Part shown: in pieces, positions 52,548 through 60,387 of the stretch
Layout: every line of letters starts with the position of its first letter
Numbering within the stretch: the stretch's first letter is position 1
Assembly (NCBI GenBank): GCA_040391605.1
Contig: JBEBXK010000014.1
Coordinates: forward strand, 1-64,000
Origin: Vulgatibacter incomptus_A
Lineage (GTDB): Bacteria > Myxococcota > Myxococcia > Myxococcales > Vulgatibacteraceae
Direction of reading: 5' to 3'
Length of the DNA: 64,000 nt
The notes under the pieces: generated by a model
The model's database searches: none
Told to the model about the DNA's origin: nothing
Seen by the model: the letters and a program-made list of their open reading frames with translations, nothing else
Program-made: the position numbers and the translations under genes

Positions 52548-52596
52548 CTATGAAAACACCGCCCCCCACCAAGGTGAGGGGGCGGTTTTTTCACGC
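52548..52596. terminator. Bidirectional terminator 1 after fbaB
   Basis: CCGCCCCC pairs with GGGGGCGG around ACCAAGGTGA and is followed by TTTTTT, with TGAAAA on the far side. It serves both convergent genes, fbaB and the RCC1 lipoprotein. Confidence 0.85.
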
Positions 52597-52644
52597 GCGC
52601 TGCGCGCTACGGCTCCCCCTGGCGTTCGCTCGCCTCCGGCGAGG
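52588..52644 (-). repeat. 57-bp interspersed repeat, tandem copy C1
   Basis: Reverse complement of copies A and D: ends in GCCTCCGGCGAGG on the plus strand and abuts terminator 1. It is the first of two tandem units that include hairpin plus repeat, each about 105 bases. Confidence 0.7.
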
Positions 52645-52652
52645 CTGTGAGC

Positions 52653-52698
52653 CTGTGAAACAACCGCCCCCACCAAGGTGAGGGGGCGGTTTTTTCAC
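52653..52698. terminator. Bidirectional terminator 2 after fbaB
   Basis: A near-duplicate of terminator 1: CCGCCCCC/GGGGGCGG stem, TTTTTT tail and the same AAGGTGA loop. It begins the second tandem unit. Confidence 0.82.
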
Positions 52699-52748
52699 GC
52701 GCGCTGCGCGCTACGGCTCCCCCCGGCGTTCGCTCGCCTCCGGCGAGC
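52692..52748 (-). repeat. 57-bp interspersed repeat, tandem copy C2
   Basis: Almost identical to C1 (one clear change, CCCCCTGG to CCCCCCGG), which points to a recent tandem duplication of the hairpin-repeat unit. Confidence 0.7.
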
Positions 52749-52771
52749 TGTGAGCTTGTGACAAATGACGA

Positions 52772-52813
52772 AGCGCCCGCTCCCGGTAGTCCAGGCGCGG
52801 GCGCTTTTTCTTT
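52772..52813 (+). terminator. Third terminator after fbaB
   Basis: AGCGCCCGC pairs with GCGGGCGCT and is followed by TTTTCTTT. It is unrelated in sequence to the two preceding hairpins and sits 32 bases from the RCC1 gene stop. Confidence 0.8.
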
Positions 52814-52844
52814 GGTCTCGTGGCTCCCGGGCCTCTCGACGAGG

Positions 52845-54767
52845 TCAGTTCCGCGCGGCGTGCTGGCTCATCACCCGCTGCGGGGTGGAGACGGAGGAGC
52901 CGCTGCCCACGCCGAGGCCGAGCTGGCGCGAGGTGTTTCGGCCCCAGCAATACGCGTCGCCGTCCGTGGCGACGCCGCAGGTGTGATGGGCGCCGGCGGC
53001 GAGGCTCCGGAACTGGATCCCCTGGATGCGCGTGGGGAGCGAGGTGAGGTCCGAGTCCGAGCCCGTGCCGAGCTGGCCCCATTCGTTCGAGCCCCAGCAG
53101 AAGGCGTCTCCGGTGGAGGCGAGGCCGCAGCTATGGTCCTTGCCACCTACGAGCTGAACGATCTCGGCTGCCGGGAGGAGGCCGTCCTCCAAGGAGAAGC
53201 TGGTGGTGACGCCGCCGCCGAGCTGCCCCATGCGCCCGTCACCCCAGCACGCCACCAGGGCCTCCTTGCCAGGGAGGGACGAGGAGGCGCAGGTGTGGGC
53301 GATGCCGAGGCCGAAGGAGACGAGCTCACGCTTGGAGACGTCGCCGGGCGCGAGGATCCGGGCCGGGACGGGATCCGGCCAGGAGCCGGAGGGATCAACC
53401 TGACCCTGGCTGTTCTCCCCCCAGCAGCGGAGGCCTTCGCTCCCCAGGCCGCAGACGTGGCCGCCGCCCATGACCAGGTCGGTGTAGCCGACGATGCCGG
53501 GGACCGGATCCGGCCAGGAGGTGCCGGTCTGCGCCCCCCAGCAGAAGGCCTCACCCAGGACGGAGAGGCCACAGCTGGCAGAGACTCCCGCGGTGATGGA
53601 GTCGAAGGCGATGCCGCCGGCCACCTTCATCGGGACATTGGAGTTGTCGTTCGCCCCGTTGCCTAGCTGCCCCGCCGCGTTGCGACCCCAGCAGAAGGCG
53701 TTGTTGGCGCCGCCGCCGACGATCACGCCACAGCTATGGTCCGCCCGGGTGCTGAGGGAGCTGAAGCGGTAGCCGCCCACCACGGGGACGGGCTTGGACG
53801 AAACGGTGACGCCGCCTGCACCGAGCTGGCCGCTGGTGCCGCTGCCCCAGCAATAGGCCGCGCCCGAGGTGGTGACGCCGCATGTATGAAATTGTCCTGC
53901 GGTGAGTGAGGTGAAGCGGAGGACCGAATCGACCTCGATGGAGGCGGCCCTCCCCTCGATGGCGGCGGTGATCCGTGCGGAGCCCACCGAGACGGCGGAG
54001 ACGAGGCCGGCGTCGTCGACGCTCGCCACTGCGGGCGCGCTGGAGGTCCAGGAGACGGGGGCGCGGTCGGAGAGGAGGTTGCCGGCGGCGTCGAAGGCAG
54101 CCACCTGAAGTCGGAGGCCCTCGCCGATCGGGAGCTCGGTCGGTGCCCCATGAGATAGGGTGATCCGATGGACGGGCGCCGTCGTGACCTGGACGCGAGC
54201 CGACCCCTGGACGCCGCTCACCGAGACTCCTACATCCACTTCGCCAGGTGTCACACCCAGGAGCGTGCCGTCACCCGCGATGGTGGCGATCCGAGGATCG
54301 CTGGTCCACCACGTGGTCTCGACGGTGGGGAGCTGCCGCCCCTTGGCGTCGTAGGAGCTGGCGCGGAGCCGGAGCCGCTCCCCCTTGGTGATGGTGGCAG
54401 GGGACGGCGAGATGCGGACGCTGGCCTGTTGAACCGGCTGGTCCTCGTCGACAGGGGAGGTCGGCTTCGAAGGGGTGGGGGTGGGCTCGTCCTCCCCTTC
54501 GGCGTCGCCGGCGGAGGGGTCGAGCTTCGACTCGAGCTGCGCCCCGACGATCGAAGGGACCACCAGGGCGGTAGGACCGTTCAGCTTGTCCGAGTCCCCG
54601 TCGATGAAACCGTAGCCGGTACGATCGTGCGCCCGGTGGATCGCCTCGGGGGGAGCTGTGTCAGGATCGACACAGGCGGTGAATGCGCCCAGGGCAAGGA
54701 GGAGGATGAGGCCCGAGAAGATCGACGGGCGATCGCTGCGCTTCGATGGGGCAGACCGGAGAGCCAT
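52845..54767 (-). CDS. RCC1-repeat lipoprotein with Ig-like (BIG2) domains
   Basis: A 640-residue secreted lipoprotein: signal with lipobox at Cys32 (GAFTAC), a Pro/Thr linker, two Ig-like BIG2 domains (about 110-280, ATITKGERLRLRASSYDAKG and GLVSAVSVGSARITA) and about seven RCC1-type repeats forming a propeller. Each repeat carries a Cys pair, as in HTCGVTTSGAAYCWG and HSCGLASTGDAFCWG. Such proteins are common in myxobacterial outer membranes; the ligand is unknown. It converges on fbaB. Confidence 0.82.
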   Translation of the reverse strand: MALRSAPSKRSDRPSIFSGLILLLALGAFTACVDPDTAPPEAIHRAHDRTGYGFIDGDSDKLNGPTALVVPSIVGAQLESKLDPSAGDAEGEDEPTPTPSKPTSPVDEDQPVQQASVRISPSPATITKGERLRLRASSYDAKGRQLPTVETTWWTSDPRIATIAGDGTLLGVTPGEVDVGVSVSGVQGSARVQVTTAPVHRITLSHGAPTELPIGEGLRLQVAAFDAAGNLLSDRAPVSWTSSAPAVASVDDAGLVSAVSVGSARITAAIEGRAASIEVDSVLRFTSLTAGQFHTCGVTTSGAAYCWGSGTSGQLGAGGVTVSSKPVPVVGGYRFSSLSTRADHSCGVIVGGGANNAFCWGRNAAGQLGNGANDNSNVPMKVAGGIAFDSITAGVSASCGLSVLGEAFCWGAQTGTSWPDPVPGIVGYTDLVMGGGHVCGLGSEGLRCWGENSQGQVDPSGSWPDPVPARILAPGDVSKRELVSFGLGIAHTCASSSLPGKEALVACWGDGRMGQLGGGVTTSFSLEDGLLPAAEIVQLVGGKDHSCGLASTGDAFCWGSNEWGQLGTGSDSDLTSLPTRIQGIQFRSLAAGAHHTCGVATDGDAYCWGRNTSRQLGLGVGSGSSVSTPQRVMSQHAARN

Positions 54768-54928
54768 GAGACCTTCCCGCGCAAGTCGATCCGGCCTCTA
54801 GGAGGCCTTCCTTTGCGCCACGGAAGCTCCCAGCCTATCGCATCGCCATCGACGAAGCCAAGGGCGCAAGCGATCCCATGTCGGGGGCCTCGCCGGCAAC
54901 GCTCCAGGTGGCGGGGGCAGGCGTTCGC

Positions 54929-55936
54929 CTATCGGAGCCAGCGATGATCGCGGTACCAGCTCGCGGTCTCGGTGAGGCCCCGCTCCAGGGGCCAGGCCGG
55001 CTCGTAGCCCAGCTCCCGCCGGGCCTGATCGATGGAGCACGCCCACCCCGGTCCTGCGAGCTCGCGGACCTTGTCGAGGGAGACGATCTGCGGCTTGCCG
55101 ACGACGCGGGCGGCGACCTCGGACCAGAGCCCCACCGGCCAGGAGAGGGCCTCGGGGACGGGGACCACGAACGTATGCTCCCGCCCCAGCGCCCGGCCCA
55201 CACGGTGGATCATCTCCTCCCATGAGTAGACCCCGCCGTCGGAGACGTAATACACACCGTCGCCGCTGCCGAGGTCCCGGACCCGCTGGCCCTTCTCCAG
55301 CGCCAGCGCCAGGGAGTCCCCCAGATCGTCGATGTAGATGATCGAGTAGAGCTTGCTTTGGAAGAGGCCGGGCTTCAGCGCCACCCCCATCGAGGCCATC
55401 TTGAAGACCTCGAAGAAGTCTCGATCCCGAGGCCCGTAGACGATGGGCGGGCGGACGATGGTGAGCTCGAGGCGATCGGCGTGGCGCCGCAGCGCCTCCT
55501 CGCCAGCGAGCTTGGATTTGCCGTAGTGCGAGACCGGCGCCGGGCGATCGTCCTCCTGTGACGGCCTGCCGCTGGGCATCGGCCCGGCGACGGCGAGCGT
55601 GGAGCAGTACACGAAGCGCTTCACCCCGGCGGCGACGGCGGCCTCCGCCAGGAGCCGGGAGCCGTAGGCGTTCACCCGCTGGTAGTCGTCGAAGCGGATC
55701 CCCTTGGTGATGCCGGCGACGTGGACGATCGCGTCGACGCCTTCCAGCGCGGCGGGGAGGGAGGCCGGGTCGCAGACGTCTCCCAGGGCCCACTCGAGGG
55801 GGATCCCCAGGCCCTCCAGGACGCTCCTGTCGGAGGTCTCGCGGACCAGGCAGCGCACCTGATGCCCGGCGGCGTGCAACGAGCTGGCGGCGGCGGGGCC
55901 CACGAAGCCCGTGCCGCCCGTCAGTAGAACCCGCAT
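54929..55936 (-). CDS. cerR: Epimerase-family reductase, probable ceramide reductase CerR
   Basis: A 335-residue extended SDR protein: nucleotide motif TGGTGFVG (6-13) and the catalytic YGKSK (Tyr138, Lys142). In Caulobacter a protein of this family, CerR, reduces the 3-oxo group of the ceramide precursor. Here it follows, in the same minus-strand direction, a GNAT acyltransferase (3-base gap) and serine palmitoyltransferase, the same three functions. The role is inferred from that context; sequence alone would only say NAD(P)-dependent epimerase/dehydratase. Confidence 0.78.
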   Translation of the reverse strand: MRVLLTGGTGFVGPAAASSLHAAGHQVRCLVRETSDRSVLEGLGIPLEWALGDVCDPASLPAALEGVDAIVHVAGITKGIRFDDYQRVNAYGSRLLAEAAVAAGVKRFVYCSTLAVAGPMPSGRPSQEDDRPAPVSHYGKSKLAGEEALRRHADRLELTIVRPPIVYGPRDRDFFEVFKMASMGVALKPGLFQSKLYSIIYIDDLGDSLALALEKGQRVRDLGSGDGVYYVSDGGVYSWEEMIHRVGRALGREHTFVVPVPEALSWPVGLWSEVAARVVGKPQIVSLDKVRELAGPGWACSIDQARRELGYEPAWPLERGLTETASWYRDHRWLR

Positions 55937-55939
55937 CCC

Positions 55940-57130
55940 TTAGACCTCGGCCTCGTAGACGCGGAAGGTCTTGTAGACCTTGCCACCCATGATCTCGATC
56001 GATCGGTTGATCAACGTGTTGTCCTCCAGGATCCACGAGACGTCGCAGCCGGTGTAGCCCATCCTGCGGCACGCCCGGAGCGAGTCGAGGTAGAGGATCG
56101 AGTCGATCCCTCGCTTCCTATACTTCTCTTTGACACCAAGGGTGAGGAGCCGGATCTGGTCGATCTTGCGGGAGTACCAGAGGAGCTTCGCCAGGCCGAT
56201 GGGCAGGCCGAAGTGAGTGAGCCTCCCTTTCATGTGGGCCAAGGCCTGGTTGATGTCGGGGAGACTCATGGTGAAAGCCACCGGCTCGCCCTCCACCTCG
56301 GCGATCAGGATCAGATCTTCCTTGGCGAAGGACTTCATATCCTTGGCGACGTGGGCGAACTCCTCGTCGGTGAAAGGAACGAAGCCCCAGTTCTTCTCCC
56401 AGGCGGAGTTGTAGATCTCCTTGATCCGGCGCACCTCGGCGTCGAAGTCCGAGAGGTCGATGGGGCGGACGACGATGCCCTCCTTCTTGCGGACCTTCTC
56501 GGCGATTCGCTCGACCTTGGGATCGGGATCCAACCTGGTGTCGATCCACCACGCCAGCAGATCCTTCACCTTGGGCAGGCCGAAGACCTCCTCGAAGTGC
56601 CGGACGTAGTAGCGCGGGTTGTAGGGGATCTGCAGGGTGGGCGGATGCTCGAAGCCGTCGATGAGCAGGCCCATGTCGTGGTTGGTGGAGAGGTTGATCG
56701 GCCCCATAAGCCGCTTGCGGCCCCTGGCGCGGATCCAGCCGCGGGCCGCCTCGAAGAGCGCCCCGGCGACCTCGTCGTCGTCCACCGCCTCGTACATCCC
56801 GAAGAAGCCGTAGTCCGAGCCGTGGAAGGCGTTGTAGTTGCGATCCTCCACCGCCGCGATGCGCCCAACCACCTTGCCGCCCTGCCTGGCGAGGAAGAGC
56901 TGGTGGGGGGCGTGCTGGAAGAAGGGGTTCTTCGCCGGGTCGAGGAAGTCCCTGCGCTCCATCAGCAGAGGTGAGATGAAGTTGGGATCCCCCGCATAGA
57001 GTTCCAGCGGCAGCTCGACGAAGCGGTCGAGGTCGTGGGCCGAGGTGACGGGGCTTACTTCGACGGAGGAGCCGGACGGGGCCGTGGTCCGGAGCTTCTC
57101 CGCCGGCTCGAGCTTGGCGGGAGTCGTCAT
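55940..57130 (-). CDS. bcerS: GNAT-fold acyltransferase, probable bacterial ceramide synthase bCerS
   Basis: A 396-residue protein with the GNAT acyl-CoA motif (LGVKEKYRKRGIDSILYLDS, near 330-350), FFGMYEAVDDDEVAGAL, GRKRLMGPINLSTNHDMGLL and PYNPRYYVRHFEEV. In Caulobacter the corresponding protein N-acylates the sphingoid base. The 3-base spacing to cerR and its place next to spt support ceramide synthesis. No membrane helices are seen, so it is probably soluble. Earlier annotations of such genes are usually just 'N-acetyltransferase'. Confidence 0.75.
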   Translation of the reverse strand: MTTPAKLEPAEKLRTTAPSGSSVEVSPVTSAHDLDRFVELPLELYAGDPNFISPLLMERRDFLDPAKNPFFQHAPHQLFLARQGGKVVGRIAAVEDRNYNAFHGSDYGFFGMYEAVDDDEVAGALFEAARGWIRARGRKRLMGPINLSTNHDMGLLIDGFEHPPTLQIPYNPRYYVRHFEEVFGLPKVKDLLAWWIDTRLDPDPKVERIAEKVRKKEGIVVRPIDLSDFDAEVRRIKEIYNSAWEKNWGFVPFTDEEFAHVAKDMKSFAKEDLILIAEVEGEPVAFTMSLPDINQALAHMKGRLTHFGLPIGLAKLLWYSRKIDQIRLLTLGVKEKYRKRGIDSILYLDSLRACRRMGYTGCDVSWILEDNTLINRSIEIMGGKVYKTFRVYEAEV

Positions 57131-57189
57131 GTTGCCGTCAAGTACCGCATGCGGCGCAGCGCCGCAACGCCGGAAGACCGGGCGAGGCC

Positions 57190-57229
57190 CGCGAAAGAAA
57201 GTGAAACGGCCCCGCTGGAGCAGGGCCGT
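57190..57229 (-). terminator. Hairpin with T-rich tail between spt and bcerS
   Basis: On the minus strand ACGGCCC pairs with GGGCCGT and is followed by TTCACTTTCTTTC. It lies in the 130-base gap after spt. It could reduce read-through into bcerS-cerR, or give spt extra expression. Confidence 0.5.
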
Positions 57230-57260
57230 CGAAGCGCTCGAGACGCGTCTGCGCCGCCGA

Positions 57261-58805
57261 TCAATCGTGATCTTCGTCGTAGGTCATCTTGCGGGAGCTG
57301 CCGCCCCTGGCGCGGTTGGCGAGCTCCACGAGCCGGTAGCCCCGCTCGATCACGGCGCCGGTGACGTCACCGAGGCGCTCCTGGACCATGCCGCGCATCT
57401 GCTCCCGGGTGGGCATCTCGAAGTTGGCTGCGCGCCAGGTGGCGGACTCCACCAGGTCGAAGACCTTGCGGGCGAGGTCCGGCCGCGCGCCGCCGTTGCG
57501 GGAGGCGGCGCCGTTCCCCTGGCGATCGACCGCGGCGGCGACGAAGCGCGGCGCGCCGTCGTGGGCGTCCTCGATGGAGCCGACCCGCGAGATGACGTCG
57601 GCCGCCACCGGGGCGTCCTCGGCGATGACCTTGAACTTCTTGCCGAGGATCTCGAACTGCTCGATCACGCGGTCGAGCTGCTCATCGGTGTGGGTCGACA
57701 TGTAGGAGGTGCGCATCAGCGAATGCCCAGGCTCCACGGCTGGCGGGATCACGGGGTTGGCGAAGACGCCGTTCTCGTAGAGCGCTTTCCAGAGCCGGAA
57801 GCACTTGATCTGATCGCCGATGTGAACCGGCACCACGGGGCCGTCCGAGAGGCCGGTGTCGTAGCCGAGCATCCGGAAGGCGGTGCGCATCTTGTTGGCG
57901 ATGCGCCACAGCCTCTCGCGGCGCTCCGGCTCCGCCTGGATCAGCTCGAGGGAGGCGAGGGCGGCCGCCACCGAGGCGGGGGTCATCGAGGCCTGGAAGA
58001 CCATGGCCCGCGCCTTATGCTTGATCCAGTCGATCACCTCCTTGGGTCCTGCGATCACGCCGCCCAAGGAGCCGAAGGACTTGGAGAAGGTGCCCATCAC
58101 CAGGTCGATGTCGTCCTCGACGCCGAGGTGCTCGCCGAGGCCGCGGCCGTGGGCGCCGAGGACGCCGAGGCCGTGGGCCTCGTCCACCATCACCCGGGCG
58201 CCGAACTTCTTCTTCAGCGCGATGATCCCGGGGAGATCGGCGAAGTCGCCCTCCATGGAGAAGACGCCGTCGGTGACGATCAGCTTGGGGGCGTCGGCGG
58301 GCGCGTTGGTGAGGAGGCGTTCGAGATCCGCCATGTCGTTATGGCGGTAGCGCTTGTGTTCTCCGAAGGAGCCGCGGATCCCCTCGAGGATCGACGCGTG
58401 GTTGAGGCGGTCGGAGAAGACGTAGTCGCGCCGCTCCAGCAGAGCGGAGAGGGTGCCGAGATTGGTGGTGAAGCCGGTGCTGAAGCAGAGCGCCATCTCC
58501 TTGCCCAGGAAGCGCGCCAGCTTCTCCTCGAGCTCCACGTGGAGGTCGAGGGTGCCGTTGAGGAGCCGCGAGCCCGAGCAGCTCGTGCCGTACTTCTCCA
58601 GCGCGAGGGCGGCGGCCTCCTTCACCTTGGGGTGGAGGCTGAGCCCCAGGTAGTTGTTCGAGCCGACCATGATCACCGGCCGGCCACCGACGTTCACCGC
58701 GGTTCCATCCGTCTGATCGATCGGCTTGAAGTAGGGGTAGAGACCGGTGGCCTTCGCGACCTTCAGCTCGCGCCACTCGAACGCCTTAGCGAACACGTCC
58801 GCCAT
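57261..58805 (-). CDS. spt: Serine palmitoyltransferase-like PLP enzyme
   Basis: Alpha-oxoamine synthase that condenses serine with acyl-CoA or acyl-ACP to make 3-oxo-sphinganine, the first step of sphingolipids. The 514-residue protein has GSNNYLGLSLHPKV, the PLP Asp208 in VDEAHG and Lys242 in GTFSKSFGS. After residue ~400 it carries a ~110-residue C-terminal helical extension (MRGMVQERLGDVTGAVIERGYR) not found in short AOS enzymes. Its operon partners mark it as Spt rather than the glycine/ketobutyrate or biotin type. Confidence 0.88.
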   Translation of the reverse strand: MADVFAKAFEWRELKVAKATGLYPYFKPIDQTDGTAVNVGGRPVIMVGSNNYLGLSLHPKVKEAAALALEKYGTSCSGSRLLNGTLDLHVELEEKLARFLGKEMALCFSTGFTTNLGTLSALLERRDYVFSDRLNHASILEGIRGSFGEHKRYRHNDMADLERLLTNAPADAPKLIVTDGVFSMEGDFADLPGIIALKKKFGARVMVDEAHGLGVLGAHGRGLGEHLGVEDDIDLVMGTFSKSFGSLGGVIAGPKEVIDWIKHKARAMVFQASMTPASVAAALASLELIQAEPERRERLWRIANKMRTAFRMLGYDTGLSDGPVVPVHIGDQIKCFRLWKALYENGVFANPVIPPAVEPGHSLMRTSYMSTHTDEQLDRVIEQFEILGKKFKVIAEDAPVAADVISRVGSIEDAHDGAPRFVAAAVDRQGNGAASRNGGARPDLARKVFDLVESATWRAANFEMPTREQMRGMVQERLGDVTGAVIERGYRLVELANRARGGSSRKMTYDEDHD

Positions 58806-58851
58806 CGATGAGCCCCTCGTAAAAGGTGGGCAGATGCTTGAACTGGTTGGA

Positions 58852-58870
58852 CCGAACGAGACCCGTTCGG
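58852..58870. promoter_or_regulatory. Operator-like inverted repeat CCGAACG-N5-CGTTCGG
   Basis: Perfect 7-bp arms lie about 10-28 bases downstream of the spt -10, across the expected transcription start. That position is typical of a repressor site. No regulator gene is adjacent. Confidence 0.5.
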
Positions 58871-58879
58871 ACTGTCGCG

Positions 58880-58908
58880 GAGATACCGATCGGGATGGGG
58901 ATTGTCAA
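58880..58908 (-). promoter_or_regulatory. Strong sigma-70 promoter for spt
   Basis: On the minus strand TTGACA (58908-58903), a 17-bp spacer and TATCTC (58885-58880). It is the best -35 in the window and points at spt, 75 bases away. Confidence 0.6.
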
Positions 58909-59170
58909 CCGAGCGGCGCCGTCCAACGATGCGCAGGCGGCTTCCCGCCCCGCGCCGGGGTGCGCAGCAAAGGCCGCGGTTCCCCCGGTTCGGATTCACA
59001 GCATGCGGGTCGTCTCCCCCTCCGGATCGGGAATCCATGACTGTAGGATACCGCTCGCCTACCGAGTTTGCGTACCCCGAGGCCGCGCCCCATCTTAGCC
59101 CCGAATGGTGAAAGCGAAGAATCCATAGGGGGTTCGGTGCCCACGATCCTCGACGCCCCCCGGGGACAGC

Positions 59171-59199
59171 TTGACGCCCTCCGAGGACTGCCTTAAAAA
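59171..59199 (+). promoter_or_regulatory. Promoter for the PAP2-family gene
   Basis: TTGACG, 17 bases, then TAAAAA, about 90 bases before the PAP2 ATG. With the spt promoter it makes a divergent pair in a 484-base gap that holds no other gene. Confidence 0.5.
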
Positions 59200-59289
59200 C
59201 CGGCGACCGCGGCCGGCGGATGGCGTTGGCCTTGCATCCGCACTCGATTCGAGTCGGAGGCCCGGGATCGAATGGCACCTGAGGGAGCG

Positions 59290-60270
59290 ATGAAGCGAGA
59301 GGCATCCGCAGCGCGAGCAGCCGAGCGGGACCTCGTGTCGGCGAGCGTCCGCGCCGAGGGTCTTACGATCCGTTCGGGCGAGCTGATCGCCGTGATGGCG
59401 GGGGTGCTGGCCCTCACCATCCTGCTCTGGAACCGCGGGCGGGTGGTGGGCTGGGAGTCCGCCGCCGTGGTCTTCGCGACCATCGCGGTGGCGCCGCTGA
59501 TCCTCCGGGCGCTGCAGGCGCGCTTCGCGGGGAATCGCTGGATCCGCTTCGCGGCCGACTTCGGCCCCATCGGCTACATCGTCGGCCTCTACCTCTTCCT
59601 CAACCCGATCCTGGACGCGGTGAACATCCCCATCGCGGACGAGCTGCTGATCGAAGCGGACCAGCGGCTCTTCGGCGTGCAGCCGTCGATCTGGCTGGCC
59701 TCGAGGATCCCACCGCTGCTCAACGATCTGCTCCTCGGCGCCTACACCACCTACTTCATCTGGCCGTTGGCGCTGGGGCTGGTGCTCTGGTTCAAGCGCA
59801 AGGATCTGCAGTTCGATCAATGGGTGACGGCGCTGATGTTCTTCTACTCCGTCAACTTCGCGTTCTACGCCATGGTGCCCGCCATGGGGCCGCGCTACTT
59901 CCAGGCCGCCTACTTCGACGGGCCGGTCCACGGCGCGTTCTTCGCTCCCTACATCGATCTGATGTTCCGGGGATCGCCGCTGGCTCGCGACTGTTTCCCC
60001 TCCGGACACACCGGGATCTCACTCTTGGTGTTGGCGTATTCTTGGAAGGAGGCGCGGCGCTTCTTCTGGGTCGCGCTGCCGGTGCTGATCTGCCTGATCG
60101 TCGGCACCCTCGCGGGCCGCTTCCACTACGGTATCGACCTCGTGGCGGCGGTGCCGCTGACCGCGCTCTCGTTGGTGGTGGCGGCCAAGCTCAAGCAGCG
60201 ACTGCCGGATGGGATGACCTTCTCGCGCCCGTCGATGTTCGCCGTCCGCCGCGACCGAACCTCGATCTGA
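59290..60270 (+). CDS. PAP2/Aur1-like integral membrane phosphatase or phosphotransferase
   Basis: A 326-residue membrane protein with about seven helices and the lipid-phosphatase motifs DCFPSGHTGISLLVL and GRFHYGIDLVAA (both catalytic His visible), in the PAP2_3 arrangement with GPRYFQAAYF preceding. That arrangement is found in fungal inositol-phosphorylceramide synthase (Aur1). Divergent from the ceramide operon, it is a good candidate for adding a head group to ceramide, by inference. ATG 59290 is chosen over 59272 because GAGGGAGCG precedes it. Confidence 0.72.
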   Translation: MKREASAARAAERDLVSASVRAEGLTIRSGELIAVMAGVLALTILLWNRGRVVGWESAAVVFATIAVAPLILRALQARFAGNRWIRFAADFGPIGYIVGLYLFLNPILDAVNIPIADELLIEADQRLFGVQPSIWLASRIPPLLNDLLLGAYTTYFIWPLALGLVLWFKRKDLQFDQWVTALMFFYSVNFAFYAMVPAMGPRYFQAAYFDGPVHGAFFAPYIDLMFRGSPLARDCFPSGHTGISLLVLAYSWKEARRFFWVALPVLICLIVGTLAGRFHYGIDLVAAVPLTALSLVVAAKLKQRLPDGMTFSRPSMFAVRRDRTSI

Positions 60271-60288
60271 GGCGATGAGATGTCCGAG

Positions 60289-60345
60289 GCGAGCCGGAGG
60301 CGAGCGAGCGCTGGAAAGAGCCGCAGCGCGCAGCGCTCGTGAAAA
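60289..60345 (+). repeat. 57-bp interspersed intergenic repeat, copy D
   Basis: Matches copy A at 54 of 57 positions although 59 kb away. It runs straight into the terminator that follows, between the convergent PAP2 and plsB genes. Confidence 0.75.
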
Positions 60346-60377
60346 GCTGGCCCCCACCGAAAGGGCGCCAGCGTTTC
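60341..60377. terminator. Bidirectional terminator between PAP2 gene and plsB
   Basis: GCTGGC plus CCC pairs with GGG plus GCCAGC across one bulged base, framed by AAAA and GTTTC. It serves both convergent genes. Confidence 0.7.
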
Positions 60378-60387
60378 AGGCTCTGGG

